A program made the position numbers and the translations under genes. Of a DNA stretch of 64,000 nt, positions 28,201 to 37,275 are shown piece after piece; within the stretch, counting starts at the first letter, position 1, and every line of letters starts with the position of its first letter. The notes beneath the pieces are model-generated. The model was not told where the DNA came from. It saw only the letters and a list, made by a program, of their open reading frames with translations, and ran no database searches. Source of the DNA: Micromonospora luteifusca (lineage in GTDB: Bacteria; Actinomycetota; Actinomycetes; Mycobacteriales; Micromonosporaceae); contig NZ_JAFBBP010000001.1 of the NCBI RefSeq assembly GCF_016907275.1, positions 5,508,001 through 5,572,000 of the forward strand, read 5' to 3'.

Positions 28201-28451
28201 ACCTGTGGGTACGCGAGCCGACCTGCGTACCGCCGCCGGTCGACGGTGAGCCGGCCGTCGTGCCGTCTCCGGACCCGTCGGCCGCTGCGACGGAGTGCAC
28301 CGGCTCGTTGGTGTCGGTGAAGGTACGCAACGCGATCGACGACGAGAGGACCAGACCGCAGCCGTCCACCGACCCGTCACTGACCGGAGAGGATCCGTTC
28401 CCGACGGTCAGCGGGGATCCGCTGGGGGAGCTGACACCCTCACCGTCGTGA
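25239..28451 (+). CDS. 1070-residue Pro/Arg/Ala-rich disordered protein with C-terminal membrane anchor and Cys-containing outer domain
   Basis: I do not recognise a named family. Roughly residues 1-865 are low-complexity, dominated by Pro, Ala, Gly, Arg and Asp, with no signal peptide. A run of near-identical 10-residue units (type [10 protein letters not shown]) covers about 224-290. One transmembrane helix follows at about 868-888 ([22 protein letters not shown]), then an extracytoplasmic domain of about 180 residues with six Cys (WCLLDC, SRCPE, YTCWRR, PTCVP, ECTGS) that could form three disulfides. The topology is N-in/C-out. GTG at 25239 overlaps the rarA stop (GTGA), so it is co-translated. 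Codon third positions are strongly GC in this frame, which supports it over other long open frames here. Confidence 0.75.
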   Translation: MRSRGGDRPDEGPDERRDPRAKARRWGRGRAAEAEPEEPVAGEEFGWIDDLRSAKQERTELGPDGAPAQPDRPRGGTPAEPAGRRPGAPAESAGARGGGPVPPEASAPPAPRPSDPGGAAPRRGVDGPWPGETPPAGRRPDDRSPAAGPVAPSQGKPTRRGVQPAAGARAAVPPSPPAARPVGGDPASPQGPRPTPDAAPGPARPRAATAPPGPPVGPPTSDAPPGRRPEAVVPPDRRPDAGVPPGRRPDAAVPPGRRPDASVPPGRRPEAAVPPGRRPDAAVPGGNPDAMPPLRRPEAGAPGRRPGPEPTEPGRPLPPTDGTPGGRRAAGPAPDPARAAGSAAAGPARFDGGSAGVVPPAADGLRPDPAIDRDPRTARRRPGPADPGAPEPTGRRGAERSRPAAAGRRRAAEPDEPAVPRSGNAPPVPEASGGHSGATPTIGPADGTGRRRAVSDEPERRTPAGGEPRVDRPERPADWLRQAGRLPHTDPGLPVVNRRGGTPPAAGTGDLVDHTSGRLGVPDPAVERPAGSRPSGPPADPGADAPTGRRVGRPDAPAATGEQALPYSPASGERATRGRGAAAPGSDPTGRRGRPVAAPGPDATPVPDPNGRRRRPPAEAGPDGPVGPGRPGPAGDHGDDAYAGGRPAPGAGPAAPVRGAARSAPPGRARPVPGDAPVPGAERRGAEGPPPRPGSGAEAAPRDAARPDGPARAAVPGVDGPPRSRPDGPARAAVRPPGGAQPPLADDRPPGEPGTGPGSPAPARGGAAVGRPAPSDRAAGRALPPHREPGRPEPSGVAPVPPPARPGEPVAVARAAAVVPSPAGPPDRPAPEPSGGTALRSAGPDTPDDAAPAPEARSELRRQSRERRRLRAAVLVLVSVVLLGAVPLFFGIRTLSRDPVFDNLDQLNVPGWAAAKTVDDVSGSRWCLLDCRLRERTVTSEKPPTDTAQVYEDALRQDGWQPWKVSRCPEQKTKGSYTCWRRDELTLDLWVREPTCVPPPVDGEPAVVPSPDPSAAATECTGSLVSVKVRNAIDDERTRPQPSTDPSLTGEDPFPTVSGDPLGELTPSPS

Positions 28452-28600
28452 GCCGGGTTCCATCACGGACGGTAGGGTCTGGGGCTGGCGGGCACGCCCG
28501 CCACCGGTGACCGCCGACGGCATGGCGACCGGTACGGGTACCACGGTTGTGTGTTCCGGGGACGTCGGGTCCTGCGGAACTCTGCTTGAGGAGGACAGGC

Positions 28601-29065
28601 GTGGGCGACATTGGAGCGATCGCGGCGCTGGTCGCGGCGTGCGCGTTCGCGGTGCTGGTGCTCATCCTGACGTTGCCCATCCTGCGGCTGCGGCACACGG
28701 TTGACGCCACCACCCGGATGATCAACGACCTCAACGATCGGACGGGGCCCCTGCTCGGTGACGTGAACACCACGGTGAAGAACGTCAACACCGCGCTGGA
28801 GCAGGTGCAGACCTCGCTCGACGGCGTGAACCTCCAGCTGGCGAAGGTCGACACCATGACCAGCCACGCGCAGAACGTCACCGCCAACGTCGCCAACCTC
28901 GCCACCGTCGTCTCCGCAGCGGCCGCCAACCCGCTGGTCAAGGTGGCCGCTTTCGGTTACGGCGTGCGCAAGGCCGCCGCCGGCCGTCGGCACGCCGAGA
29001 CCGAGCGCGAGGTGCGCGACACCATCAAGCAGCAGCGACGGGCCGCACGGCGCGGCAACAGCTGA
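28601..29065 (+). CDS. DUF948 single-pass membrane protein
   Basis: A 154-residue protein with an N-terminal helix at about 6-28 (ALVAACAFAVLVLILTLPIL), a coiled-coil-like helical middle (TRMINDLNDRTGPLLGDVNTTVKNVNTALEQ region) typical of DUF948, and a basic C-terminus (IKQQRRAARRG). The function is unknown; DUF948 genes often lie before alaS in actinobacteria. GTG at 28601 follows GAGGAGGACA. It is 31 bp from the next gene, in one operon. Confidence 0.85.
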   Translation: MGDIGAIAALVAACAFAVLVLILTLPILRLRHTVDATTRMINDLNDRTGPLLGDVNTTVKNVNTALEQVQTSLDGVNLQLAKVDTMTSHAQNVTANVANLATVVSAAAANPLVKVAAFGYGVRKAAAGRRHAETEREVRDTIKQQRRAARRGNS

Positions 29066-29096
29066 CACCGGCCGGGGCACCAGGAGGTAGCGAGAC

Positions 29097-29402
29097 ATGA
29101 GGCGTCTGTTCTGGCTCGGTATCGGGGTGGCCGTCGGTGTGGTCGTGGTCCGCAAGGCGACCCGGACCGCCCAGGCGTACACGCCGGCCGGCATCGCCAG
29201 CACGGTGACACAATCCGCTGGCGGGCTCGTCGAGTCGTTGCGTAGCTTCGTGGAGGACATCCGGGTAGGGATGGCCGAGCGCGAGCAGGAGATCCACCAG
29301 GCGTTCGCCCAGGGCGTGGCGTTCGACGATCAGTTCGCCGACCTGCGGGAAGACCCGCGGATCGGCGATCGAGACATATTTCCGGAGGAACACCAGCGAT
29401 GA
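29097..29402 (+). CDS. Small membrane protein upstream of alaS (DUF6167-like)
   Basis: A 101-residue protein. The N-terminal helix [19 protein letters not shown] is followed by an amphipathic, acidic region ([23 protein letters not shown]). It follows DUF948 in conserved order and overlaps alaS by four bases (ATGA), so alaS translation is probably coupled to it. ATG at 29097 follows AGGAGG. The family name is my best recollection; the function is unknown. Confidence 0.8.
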   Translation: MRRLFWLGIGVAVGVVVVRKATRTAQAYTPAGIASTVTQSAGGLVESLRSFVEDIRVGMAEREQEIHQAFAQGVAFDDQFADLREDPRIGDRDIFPEEHQR

Positions 29403-32077
29403 AGACGGCGGAGATCAAGCGGCGGTATCTCGCCCATTTCGAGGCGAATGGCCACGCTGTGGTGCCGTCCGCTCCGCTGCCCGCCATCAGCGACCCGAAC
29501 CTGCTGTTCGTCAACGCCGGCATGGTGCAGTTCGTTCCGTACTTCCTGGGTCAGCAGACTGCCCCGTACCAGCGGGCGGTCAGCGTGCAGAAGTGCATCC
29601 GCACCCCGGACATCGACGAGGTCGGCAAGACCAGCCGGCACGGCACGTTCTTCCAGATGAACGGCAACTTCTCCTTCGGCGACTACTTCAAGGCCGGCGC
29701 GATCCCGCTCGCGTGGGAGTTGTCCACGAAGCCGATCGCCGAGGGTGGTTACGGTCTGGATCCGGAGCGGATCTGGCCGACGGTCTACCTCGACGACGAC
29801 GAGGCGTACGAGATCTGGCGGTCGGTGGGCGTGCCGGCCGAGCGGATCGTCCGCCGGGGTAAGGCGGACAACTTCTGGTCGATGGGCATTCCCGGGCCGT
29901 GCGGCCCGTCGTCGGAGCTGTTCTACGACCGCGGCCCGGAGTACGGCCGCGAGGGCGGCCCGGCGGTCGACGAGGACCGGTACATGGAGTACTGGAACCT
30001 CGTCTTCATGCAGTTCGAGCGCGGTCCGGGCACGACCAAGGAGGACTACCCGATCCTGGGTGACCTGCCGGCGAAGAACATCGACACCGGCATGGGCCTG
30101 GAACGGATGGCCTCGATCCTGCAGGGTGTCGACAACCTCTACGAGATCGATGAGGTGCGGCCGATCCTGGCGCGGGCGGCCGAGCTGACCGGCAAGCGCT
30201 ACGGCGCGCACTCCGGCCACGTGGCGAGTGAGTCGCACCCGGACGACGTGCGGCTGCGGGTGATCGCGGATCACGTGCGGACGGCGCTGATGCTGATCGG
30301 CGACGGTGTGACCCCGTCCAACGAGGGTCGCGGTTACGTGCTGCGGCGGATCATGCGTAGGGCGATCCGGTCGATCCGGCTGCTCGGCTGGCAGGACCGG
30401 GCGCTGCCCGAGCTGCTGCCGGTGGCCCGGGACTGCATGGCCCCGTCGTATCCGGAGCTGGCGACCGACTTCGACCGGATCGCGGATTACGCGTACGCGG
30501 AGGAGGAGGCGTTCCTGTCCACCCTGCGTGCGGGGACCACGATCCTGGACACCGCGATCGCCGAGACCCGTACCGCGGGTGGTTCCGCGTTGTCCGGGGC
30601 GAAGGCGTTTCAGCTGCACGACACGTACGGCTTCCCGATCGACCTGACCCTGGAGATCGCCGCGGAGCAGGGTCTCGCGGTCGACGACGAGGGTTTCCGG
30701 CGGCTGATGGCCGACCAGCGGACCCGGGCGAAGGCGGACGCGCAGGCCCGTAAGACGGGGCATGTCGACCTGTCGTCGTACCGGTCGGTGCTCGACTCGG
30801 GTGGTCCGGTGACGTTCACCGGTTACAGCGAGGTGGCCCGCGAGTCGACGGTGCGGGCGCTGCTCGGCGCCGACGGCCCGCGCCAGGCGGCGACCGAGGG
30901 CGACACCATCGAGTTGGTCCTCGACACGACCCCGTTCTACGCCGAGGGCGGTGGCCAGCAGCCCGACCAGGGCATGATCACCGTTGGTGGCGGGCAGGTC
31001 GAGGTGCTCGACGTGCAGCAGCCGGTGCCCGGTCTGATCGTGCACCGGGCCCGGGTGATCCGGGGCGAGGTGCGCGCCGGTGAGACGGGGTACGCCGAGA
31101 TCGACACGACTCGGCGGCGGGCGATCTCCCGGTCGCACACGGCCACCCACCTGGTGCACCAGACCATGCGGAACTTCCTCGGTGAGTCGGCCACGCAGGC
31201 GGGTTCGCTGAACGCGCCTGGCCGGCTCCGGTTCGACTTCAACACCCCGACCGGTGTGTCGCCAACCGTCCTGCGGGATGTGGAGCAGCAGGTCAACGAG
31301 GTGCTCCTGGCCGACCTGGAGGTGCACGCCTTCATCACCTCGCTGGACGAGGCGCGGCGGATCGGGGCGATGGCGCTCTTCGGTGAGAAGTACGGCGAGG
31401 AGGTGCGGGTCGTCGAGGTGGGTGACTACGCCCGGGAGTTGTGCGGCGGCACGCACGTGGCCCGGTCGGCCCAGCTCGGCCTCGTGAAGATCCTCTCGGA
31501 GTCGTCGATCGGGTCCGGCGTCCGCCGGGTCGAGGCGCTGGTCGGCATGGATGCCTTCGGCTTCCTGGCCCGTGAGCACCTGCTGGTCTCCCGGCTGGCC
31601 GAGTTGTACCGGGTGCCCAACGATCAGGTCGCCGACCGGGTGGAGCAGACCGTCACCCAGCTCCGGGACGCGGAGAAGGAGTTGGAGAAGCTGCGCGCCC
31701 AGCTGGTGCTGGGTGGCGCGGCGGCGCTCGCGGCGCAGGCCAAGGACGTACGCGGGGTCGCGTACGTGGGCACCGAGGCGCCGGAGGGCGCGGCCGGCAA
31801 CGACGTGCGGACGCTGGCCCAGGAGATTCGCGGCAAGATCGACCCGGCTCGGCCGGCGGTGGTCGCGGTGGCGGCCCGGTCGAACGGCAAGGCGTCCCTG
31901 GTGGTGGCGGTCAATGCGGCGGCGCGCGGTCAGGGCCTGGCCGCCTCGGATCTGGTGAAGGCGGCGTTCTCCGGGCGTGGTGGTGGCAGCCCCGACCTGG
32001 CCCAGGGTGGCGGCCTGCCCGCGGCCGAGGCACCGAACCTGCTGCTCACCGTCGAGAAGGCGATCACCGAGGCGTGA
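29399..32077 (+). CDS. alaS: Alanyl-tRNA synthetase
   Basis: An 892-residue class II synthetase with editing activity. The N-terminal catalytic domain shows [15 protein letters not shown] and [33 protein letters not shown] is motif 3. The editing domain carries HTATH (about 580-584) and CGGTH (about 682-686), the zinc-binding set that hydrolyses Ser-tRNA-Ala and Gly-tRNA-Ala. The C-terminal C-Ala domain (about 750-892) mediates tRNA binding. ATG at 29399 overlaps the upstream small gene. Confidence 0.97.
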   Translation: MKTAEIKRRYLAHFEANGHAVVPSAPLPAISDPNLLFVNAGMVQFVPYFLGQQTAPYQRAVSVQKCIRTPDIDEVGKTSRHGTFFQMNGNFSFGDYFKAGAIPLAWELSTKPIAEGGYGLDPERIWPTVYLDDDEAYEIWRSVGVPAERIVRRGKADNFWSMGIPGPCGPSSELFYDRGPEYGREGGPAVDEDRYMEYWNLVFMQFERGPGTTKEDYPILGDLPAKNIDTGMGLERMASILQGVDNLYEIDEVRPILARAAELTGKRYGAHSGHVASESHPDDVRLRVIADHVRTALMLIGDGVTPSNEGRGYVLRRIMRRAIRSIRLLGWQDRALPELLPVARDCMAPSYPELATDFDRIADYAYAEEEAFLSTLRAGTTILDTAIAETRTAGGSALSGAKAFQLHDTYGFPIDLTLEIAAEQGLAVDDEGFRRLMADQRTRAKADAQARKTGHVDLSSYRSVLDSGGPVTFTGYSEVARESTVRALLGADGPRQAATEGDTIELVLDTTPFYAEGGGQQPDQGMITVGGGQVEVLDVQQPVPGLIVHRARVIRGEVRAGETGYAEIDTTRRRAISRSHTATHLVHQTMRNFLGESATQAGSLNAPGRLRFDFNTPTGVSPTVLRDVEQQVNEVLLADLEVHAFITSLDEARRIGAMALFGEKYGEEVRVVEVGDYARELCGGTHVARSAQLGLVKILSESSIGSGVRRVEALVGMDAFGFLAREHLLVSRLAELYRVPNDQVADRVEQTVTQLRDAEKELEKLRAQLVLGGAAALAAQAKDVRGVAYVGTEAPEGAAGNDVRTLAQEIRGKIDPARPAVVAVAARSNGKASLVVAVNAAARGQGLAASDLVKAAFSGRGGGSPDLAQGGGLPAAEAPNLLLTVEKAITEA

Positions 32078-32094
32078 TGGACGGTCACTGTCAG

Positions 32095-32122
32095 CCAGGG
32101 CGGACCGATTGGTCCGCCCTGG
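32095..32122. terminator. Perfect 12-bp hairpin between alaS and ruvX
   Basis: CCAGGGCGGACC-GATT-GGTCCGCCCTGG is a perfect stem with a tetraloop, 18 bp after the alaS stop and 28 bp before the ruvX start. With no U-tract it may only partly terminate, or may stabilise the alaS 3' end. Confidence 0.7.
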
Positions 32123-32149
32123 CGCGTTCAGCTTCGGTGGTGACCGTCG

Positions 32150-32608
32150 GTGGCTGAGTTGACGCGTGGTGTGCGGATCGGGGTGGATGTCGGTCAGGTT
32201 CGGGTGGGGATCTCCCGCTCGGACCCGGACGGGATCCTGGCTACGCCGCTGGTCACGCTGGCCCGGGATCTCACGGCGGAGCCGGACGTGGTGCCGAGCG
32301 ACCTCGCCGAGCTGGCCGCGCTCGTCGCCGAGCATGAGGCCGTCGGGGTTGTCGTCGGCCTTCCGGTCAATCTCGCCGGCAAGCACGGTCCCGCAGCCAT
32401 CCATGTGAAGGCGTACGCTGACCGACTGGTCGATGTGATAGCGCCCGTCCCGGTAACCCTCACTGACGAGAGGATGTCGACCGTGGTCGCTTCTCGTAGG
32501 CTTGCCGAGCGTGGCGTCCGAGGTAAACGTCAACGTGCGGTTGTCGATCAGGCAGCCGCAGTGGAGATCCTGCAGAGCTGGCTGGACGCGCAGCGGAGGC
32601 GGACGTAA
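32150..32608 (+). CDS. ruvX: Putative pre-16S rRNA nuclease / Holliday junction resolvase (YqgF/RuvX)
   Basis: A 152-residue RNase H-fold protein of the YqgF family. GVDVGQVRVGISRSDPDG is the first strand pair with its acidic residue, VVVGLPVNLAGKHGPAA is the next, and LTDERMSTVVASRRL carries the conserved DER. In bacteria this protein acts in 16S rRNA 5' maturation; a resolvase role has also been proposed. Start GTG 32150 has only a weak ribosome site. It overlaps mltG by one base and follows alaS as in other actinobacteria. Confidence 0.9.
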   Translation: MAELTRGVRIGVDVGQVRVGISRSDPDGILATPLVTLARDLTAEPDVVPSDLAELAALVAEHEAVGVVVGLPVNLAGKHGPAAIHVKAYADRLVDVIAPVPVTLTDERMSTVVASRRLAERGVRGKRQRAVVDQAAAVEILQSWLDAQRRRT

Positions 32609-33804
32609 TGATCGACGATCTGGACCTTGGGTTTGACGAGCCGGAGCGGGGGGAGAAGGGCCGGCACCGGCGCAGCTTCCGCAAGCGCAACGGCGGGTCC
32701 GGTGGTGGCCGGGGCAAGACATTCCTGGCCCTGCTGATGGCCCTGGTCCTGTTGGGCGGCATCGGCGGCGGCGCGTTCTACGGCTTCGACCGCATCCAGA
32801 ACTACTTCGTCACCCCCGACTACGACGGCGACGGGTCCGGCGAGATCACCGTCGAGATCAAGAGCGGTGCGCTGCTGGCCGACATGGCCGACGCCCTGGT
32901 GACGGCCGATGTGGTCAAGAGTCAGAAGGCGTTCATCGAGGCGGCTGAGGCCAACTCGCGCAGCAAGAACATCCAGCCGGGCACGTACAAGCTGCGTAAG
33001 CAGATGAGTGGCGCGAGCGCCGTCTCCGCGATGCTCGACCTGAAGAACAAGATCGTCAACGGGCTGACGATCCCCGAGGGTCGCACCAGCATGAACGTCT
33101 ACAAGCTGCTCTCCGAGAAGACCAAGATCCCGGTCAAGAACTTCCAGGCCGCGGCGAAGGACCCGGAGGCGCTCGGCGTCCCGGACTGGTGGTTCACCCG
33201 CGGCGACGGCAAGAAGGTCGTCAAGTCCATCGAGGGTTTCCTCTATCCGGACACGTACGAGATCCCGCCGAAGGCCACCGCGGAGAGCATTCTCAAGCTG
33301 ATGGTGAACCGCTTCCTCTCGGTGACCGGGGAGATGAAGTTCGCCGACCGGGTGCAGAAGGAACGGGGCGGTGTCAGCCCGTACGAGGCGTTGATCGTCG
33401 CCTCGCTGGCGCAGGCCGAGGCGGGCAACGCCGACGACCTGGGCAAGGTCGCCCGGGTGGCCTACAACCGGGCGTACGGCGAATTCCCCTGCAACTGCCT
33501 GGAGATGGACGTCACGGTCAACTACTACCTGGAGTCGGTCGGCAGGCCGACCAAGTCCTCCAAGCAGATGACCGAGTCCGAGCTGAACGACCCGAAGAAC
33601 CCGTACAACCGCAAGCTGCGGGGAATGATCCCCACGCCGATCAACAGCCCCGGCAAGCAGGCGCTGGAAGGGGCGATGGCCCCGCCGCCCGGCAAGTGGC
33701 TCTTCTTCGTGGCGATCGACAAGCAGGGCCACTCGGAGTTCGCCGAGACGCCTGAGCAGCACGAGCGGAACAAGGACAAGGCCCGGGAGGCCGGCATCAT
33801 CTGA
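32608..33804 (+). CDS. mltG: Endolytic murein transglycosylase MltG (YceG-like)
   Basis: A 398-residue membrane protein: charged cytoplasmic N-terminus (about 36 residues), one helix at about 37-60, and an outer YceG domain. MltG cuts nascent glycan strands and sets chain ends. The catalytic region is IVASLAQAEAGNADDLGKVARVAYNRA, with Glu in the QAEAG position that matches the family; NPYNRKLRGMIPTPINSPG is the second conserved block. ATG at 32608 overlaps the ruvX stop (TAATG). It is followed by aroE in conserved order. Confidence 0.92.
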   Translation: MIDDLDLGFDEPERGEKGRHRRSFRKRNGGSGGGRGKTFLALLMALVLLGGIGGGAFYGFDRIQNYFVTPDYDGDGSGEITVEIKSGALLADMADALVTADVVKSQKAFIEAAEANSRSKNIQPGTYKLRKQMSGASAVSAMLDLKNKIVNGLTIPEGRTSMNVYKLLSEKTKIPVKNFQAAAKDPEALGVPDWWFTRGDGKKVVKSIEGFLYPDTYEIPPKATAESILKLMVNRFLSVTGEMKFADRVQKERGGVSPYEALIVASLAQAEAGNADDLGKVARVAYNRAYGEFPCNCLEMDVTVNYYLESVGRPTKSSKQMTESELNDPKNPYNRKLRGMIPTPINSPGKQALEGAMAPPPGKWLFFVAIDKQGHSEFAETPEQHERNKDKAREAGII

Positions 33805-33881
33805 GGGCGTGCTGAGCAGGTCGGTCCGACAGATGTGAGAGAGCGGGGAAGTGATGCCGAGCGTGGCGAGGGCAGCCGGCG

Positions 33882-34712
33882 GTGACCGTGTCGACCCGTA
33901 GGGCCGCGGTGCTGGGTAAGCCGATCGCGCACTCCCTCTCCCCGGTGATCCACAACGCCGGGTATGCCGCCGCCGGGCTGACCGGCTGGTCGTACACCCG
34001 GATCGAGTGCGCGGCCGCGGAGCTGCCGGATCTGGTCGCCGGCCTGGGCCCGGAGTGGGCCGGTCTGTCGGTGACCATGCCGGGCAAGGAGGCGGCGCTC
34101 GCCGTGGCCGACGCCGCGTCGCCGGTCGCCGTCGCCGTTGGCGCGGCCAACACGTTGGTACGCCGTCCCGACGGCTCCTGGTACGCGGACAACACCGACG
34201 TCGCCGGCATGGTGCGGGTGCTGACCGATGCCGGGGTGGTGGCCGGCGCTGCCGTGACGGTGCTCGGCGCGGGCGGCACGGCCCGCGCCGCGCTCGCCGC
34301 CGCCGCGCAGTTGGCCTGCTCGTCGGTGACGGTGGTGGCCCGCCGTGCGGCGGCGGTCGACGAGCTGCGGCCGGTGGCGGGCGCCCTCGGTGTCGCGCTG
34401 ACCTCCGCCGGCTGGGCCGACGCGCACCGGCACCTGTCCGCCGCCGAGGTGGCTGTCTCCACCGTGCCCAAGGGGGTCGCCGACCCGTTGGCCACCGAGG
34501 TGGCCTGGCGACCGGGCGCGGTGTTCTTCGACGCGCTCTACGACCCGTGGCCCACCCCGTTGGCCGCGTGCGCCGTCGCGGCCGGCCTGCGTGTGGTGTC
34601 CGGCCTGGACCTGCTGCTGGCCCAGGCGGTAGGGCAGTTCGAGCAGTTCACCGGCGTGACCGCGCCGAGGTCGGCGATGGCCGCCGCGCTGGCGGCGGCG
34701 CGGGCCGGCTGA
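33882..34712 (+). CDS. aroE: Shikimate dehydrogenase
   Basis: A 276-residue NADPH enzyme that reduces 3-dehydroshikimate. The substrate domain has GKPIAHSLSPVIHNAGY and SVTMPGKEAALAV (catalytic Lys); AANTLV and NTDVAGM follow; the nucleotide domain has TVLGAGGTARAAL. GTG at 33882 gives the full family N-terminus; GTG at 33888 is possible. It closes the conserved alaS-ruvX-mltG-aroE block; the usual next genes aroC-aroK-aroB are not in the remaining 29 kb. The convergent regulator gene ends 11 bp later. Confidence 0.92.
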   Translation: MTVSTRRAAVLGKPIAHSLSPVIHNAGYAAAGLTGWSYTRIECAAAELPDLVAGLGPEWAGLSVTMPGKEAALAVADAASPVAVAVGAANTLVRRPDGSWYADNTDVAGMVRVLTDAGVVAGAAVTVLGAGGTARAALAAAAQLACSSVTVVARRAAAVDELRPVAGALGVALTSAGWADAHRHLSAAEVAVSTVPKGVADPLATEVAWRPGAVFFDALYDPWPTPLAACAVAAGLRVVSGLDLLLAQAVGQFEQFTGVTAPRSAMAAALAAARAG

Positions 34713-34723
34713 CGCACCGCCTC

Positions 34724-35422
34724 TCACGCGTCGGGGCTGACCAGTCCTGTTTGGTAGGCGATGACAACCAGTTGCGCTCGGTCACGGGCGCCCAGTTTCG
34801 CCATCGCGTGGCTGACGTGGGTGCGCGCGGTCGCCGGGCTGAGGAACAGCTCAGCACCGATCTCGTCGTTGTTCAGGCCCCGCCCCACCAGGGCGAGCAC
34901 CTCTCGCTCGCGCTCGGTGAGCACGGCGAGCCGGTCCTCCGCAGCACTGGCTGCCGTTCGTCGCGCTGTGAACTGGCTGATGAGTCGTCTGGTGATCCGC
35001 GGCGCGAGCAGGGCTTCTCCTGCGGCGACCACCCGGATGGCATGCAGGAGCTCGGCCGGTCCGGCGTCCTTGAGCAGAAAGCCGCTGGCACCGGCTTGCA
35101 GAGCTTCGAAAACGTAAGCGTCGGTGTCGTAGGTGGTGAGGATGAGGACTCGGACGCGCTCCAGCCCGCGCAGCTGGGTGATCTGGGCTGTGGCCTGGAT
35201 TCCGTCCAGCTTCGGCATGCGGATGTCCATGAGGACGACGTCCGGGCGGGCGGTGCGGGCACCCTCGACGGCTTCGGCGCCGTTGGTCGCTTCTCCGACC
35301 ACGGTGATGTTGTCTTCGACGTCGAGCAGCAACTTGAACCCGGATCGCACAAGCCTCTCGTCGTCGGCGAGCAGCACCCTGATCGTCGCCGCGGTCGACG
35401 GTGGAACATAGGCCGTGTTCAT
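34724..35422 (-). CDS. NarL/FixJ-family response regulator
   Basis: A 232-residue regulator. The receiver domain has the acidic pair Asp20/Asp21, the phospho-acceptor Asp66 in VVLMDIRMP, Thr in ILTTYDTD and Lys in FLLKDAG. The LuxR-type HTH lies at about 167-220 (LTEREREVLALVGRGLNNDE, SPATARTHVSHAMAKL). It overlaps the histidine kinase gene by four bases (ATGA) and is its partner. The pair faces away from the multicopper oxidase operon, which it probably controls. Confidence 0.93.
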   Translation of the reverse strand: MNTAYVPPSTAATIRVLLADDERLVRSGFKLLLDVEDNITVVGEATNGAEAVEGARTARPDVVLMDIRMPKLDGIQATAQITQLRGLERVRVLILTTYDTDAYVFEALQAGASGFLLKDAGPAELLHAIRVVAAGEALLAPRITRRLISQFTARRTAASAAEDRLAVLTEREREVLALVGRGLNNDEIGAELFLSPATARTHVSHAMAKLGARDRAQLVVIAYQTGLVSPDA

Positions 35423-36651
35423 AGCCGCGACCCGGTCGGTGCGAGGGGAAGCCGGGCCCTGACCTCGAAACCTCCGTACGGCGTCGGCTTGGCGTCGAGT
35501 TCGCCGCCGAGCAGTTGACAGCGCTCGCGCATGCCAACGATCCCGCGGCGAGGCTTGGCCGACGTGTCCGTATCGATGTCGGTCGGTCGATCCGCGAAGT
35601 CGTCACCGGAGACGGTGCGGCGGCCCTCGTCGGTCACGCAGATCTCCAGGACGTCGATCCCCGAGGTCAGTGCGACCGTCACCCGGGTTGGGCCGACGTG
35701 ACGGATCACATTGGTGATCGCCTCCTGCAGGATGCGGTAGGCGGCGCTTCCGACCGCGCCTGGCAACGGCGTCGCGGGCGAAGTCGCCTCAAGCGTGACG
35801 TCCAGTCCGGCGTCGCGTGCCTTGGCGGTGAGTTCGTCGATCTGTTCCAGGCCAGGTTGCGGCACGCGACCGCCGCTGTCGTCGCGGAGCACGCCGAGGA
35901 TGGCTCGCATCTCCCGCAGCGCCTGGGCGCTGGTCTGCTCGATGGCCTGCAACGCTTCGCGTGCCTGTTCCGGTCTCTTGTCCAGCACGTGCGCGGTGAC
36001 CCCGGACTGCACGTTGATGATTGCGATGGCGTGCGCGACAGTGTCGTGGACCTCGCGCGCGATCCGGAGCCGTTCGGCGTCGACCCGCGCTCGCGCTTCC
36101 TCCTCGCGGGTCCGTTCTGCCAGTTCTGCACGCGCCTGAGCTTCGGCTGCGATGACGTGCCGGGACCGGACGGACTCGCCGAGGGCTGCGCTCATGACCG
36201 ACGCGCCGATGCGGAAGAACACCCAGCCGATGGCGGCGCGTGGCTCGATGTCGGCCGCTGCGATCAGCCAGCCGGTGGCGAGTACCGCGGTGCCCACACC
36301 AGCGATCATCAATGACCGGCGCCCGTCACCGTAGGCGGCGAGGGTGTAGAGGGCGACGAATAGCCCGAGCCAGCCGGGGCCGTCCGGGAAGTCGAGACCG
36401 TAGTACACCAGGCTGGCGAGTGCGGCGGTGACGAACGCCGCAACCGGCCACCGGCGGCGGACGGCCACGACCAGGCCACTCACCGCCAGCAGCGCGTACC
36501 CGAGGTTTCCGAGATCGGCGAGCGGGCGCTGTGCCCCCTCTGCGGCAACGCGGACGACCGTGCCCTGCACCTGCATCGCGGTGATGAAGAACGCGAGCAC
36601 CACGTCCTGCGCTACCACAGGCAGGCGGAGCGACCTGACGCGGTGTTTCAT
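35419..36651 (-). CDS. Sensor histidine kinase (HisKA_3 type)
   Basis: A 410-residue kinase with about five N-terminal membrane helices (up to about residue 155), a linker coiled coil rich in Glu/Arg (about 168-195), and the dimerisation/phosphoacceptor helix with His202 in AREVHDTVAHAI. The ATPase domain shows the N box AYRILQEAITNVIRH and the G box RRGIVGMRERCQLLGGEL. There is no large extracellular loop, so the signal is probably felt in or near the membrane. TAGGGT on the minus strand ends 6 bases before the ATG, suggesting a leaderless mRNA. Confidence 0.93.
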   Translation of the reverse strand: MKHRVRSLRLPVVAQDVVLAFFITAMQVQGTVVRVAAEGAQRPLADLGNLGYALLAVSGLVVAVRRRWPVAAFVTAALASLVYYGLDFPDGPGWLGLFVALYTLAAYGDGRRSLMIAGVGTAVLATGWLIAAADIEPRAAIGWVFFRIGASVMSAALGESVRSRHVIAAEAQARAELAERTREEEARARVDAERLRIAREVHDTVAHAIAIINVQSGVTAHVLDKRPEQAREALQAIEQTSAQALREMRAILGVLRDDSGGRVPQPGLEQIDELTAKARDAGLDVTLEATSPATPLPGAVGSAAYRILQEAITNVIRHVGPTRVTVALTSGIDVLEICVTDEGRRTVSGDDFADRPTDIDTDTSAKPRRGIVGMRERCQLLGGELDAKPTPYGGFEVRARLPLAPTGSRL

Positions 36652-36657
36652 GCCGTG

Positions 36658-36663
36658 ACCCTA
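36658..36663 (-). promoter_or_regulatory. -10 element of the histidine kinase operon
   Basis: On the minus strand TAGGGT occupies 36663-36658, and the ATG begins at 36651, leaving 6 bases. The expected start of transcription coincides with the initiation codon. The -35 is not convincing. Confidence 0.35.
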
Positions 36664-36809
36664 CCGTTCTCACCCACGGCCAACGCTCTGCCCAGATGCG
36701 CGACCGCCTACGACGGCAGGCGTAGCGAGGCACGAACCATCCGCGCCCAATCGCGTAGACGCTGCCGTCCGCTGCCGGGCGCGGTGGTCGCCGCACCGGC
36801 GCGACGATC

Positions 36810-36839
36810 TTGTCTATGAACGGTCACCTTCACTTACCT
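36810..36839 (+). promoter_or_regulatory. Candidate promoter of the DUF6220/multicopper oxidase operon
   Basis: TTGTCT (36810-36815), 18 bp, TTACCT (36834-36839), followed by AGGAG and the GTG start at 36853. The leader would be very short. The region between the divergent kinase and this operon (36652-36852) has no clear operator palindrome. Confidence 0.3.
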
Positions 36840-36852
36840 TTAGGAGTGCGCC

Positions 36853-37275
36853 GTGCGTAAAGCTTTTGCGGGCCTGGCGGCCCTGCTGATGCTGGCCGTC
36901 GTCGCACAGTTCTTCCTGGCTGCTAGCGGCGCGTTCGACACCGCACCCAACGACGAGTCGTTCCAGCCGCACCGCATGCTGGGCGGCGGAATCGTTCTGC
37001 TCTCGGTCCTCGTGACCATCGCCGCCGCGACAGCTCGGATGCCCGGGCGGCTCATCGGGCTGAGCGGCCTGGTCGCCGGACTCGCGGTTGTCCAGTTCCT
37101 GATCAAGGCGGTCGCCACAGCGTTCGACGGCACCGGCGGCAGCACGACCGCCGGCCAGCTCGTCTTCGGTCTGCACGCGGTCAACGGTCTCGCTATCGTG
37201 GCAGTGGCCGGGAGGATCGTTCGCCAGGCCGGACAGCTGTCCAGGTCGGCCGCACCCGCGCGACAGGTGCCATGA
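36853..37275 (+). CDS. Four-helix membrane protein (DUF6220-like)
   Basis: A 140-residue protein with four predicted helices (about 5-24, 44-62, 67-86 and 104-120), and conserved-looking His residues in FQPHRMLGGG and FGLHAVNGL that could bind heme or metal. It resembles the DUF6220 group; the function is unknown. GTG at 36853 follows AGGAG with a 7-base spacer. It overlaps the multicopper oxidase gene by four bases (ATGA), so the two proteins are made together and may interact in the membrane. Confidence 0.75.
   Translation: MRKAFAGLAALLMLAVVAQFFLAASGAFDTAPNDESFQPHRMLGGGIVLLSVLVTIAAATARMPGRLIGLSGLVAGLAVVQFLIKAVATAFDGTGGSTTAGQLVFGLHAVNGLAIVAVAGRIVRQAGQLSRSAAPARQVP

Noticed and set aside
29330..32722. 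1130-codon minus-strand frame opposite alaS, ruvX and mltG
   Set aside because: Antisense shadow of alaS with Arg/His/Asp bias; no domain motifs.
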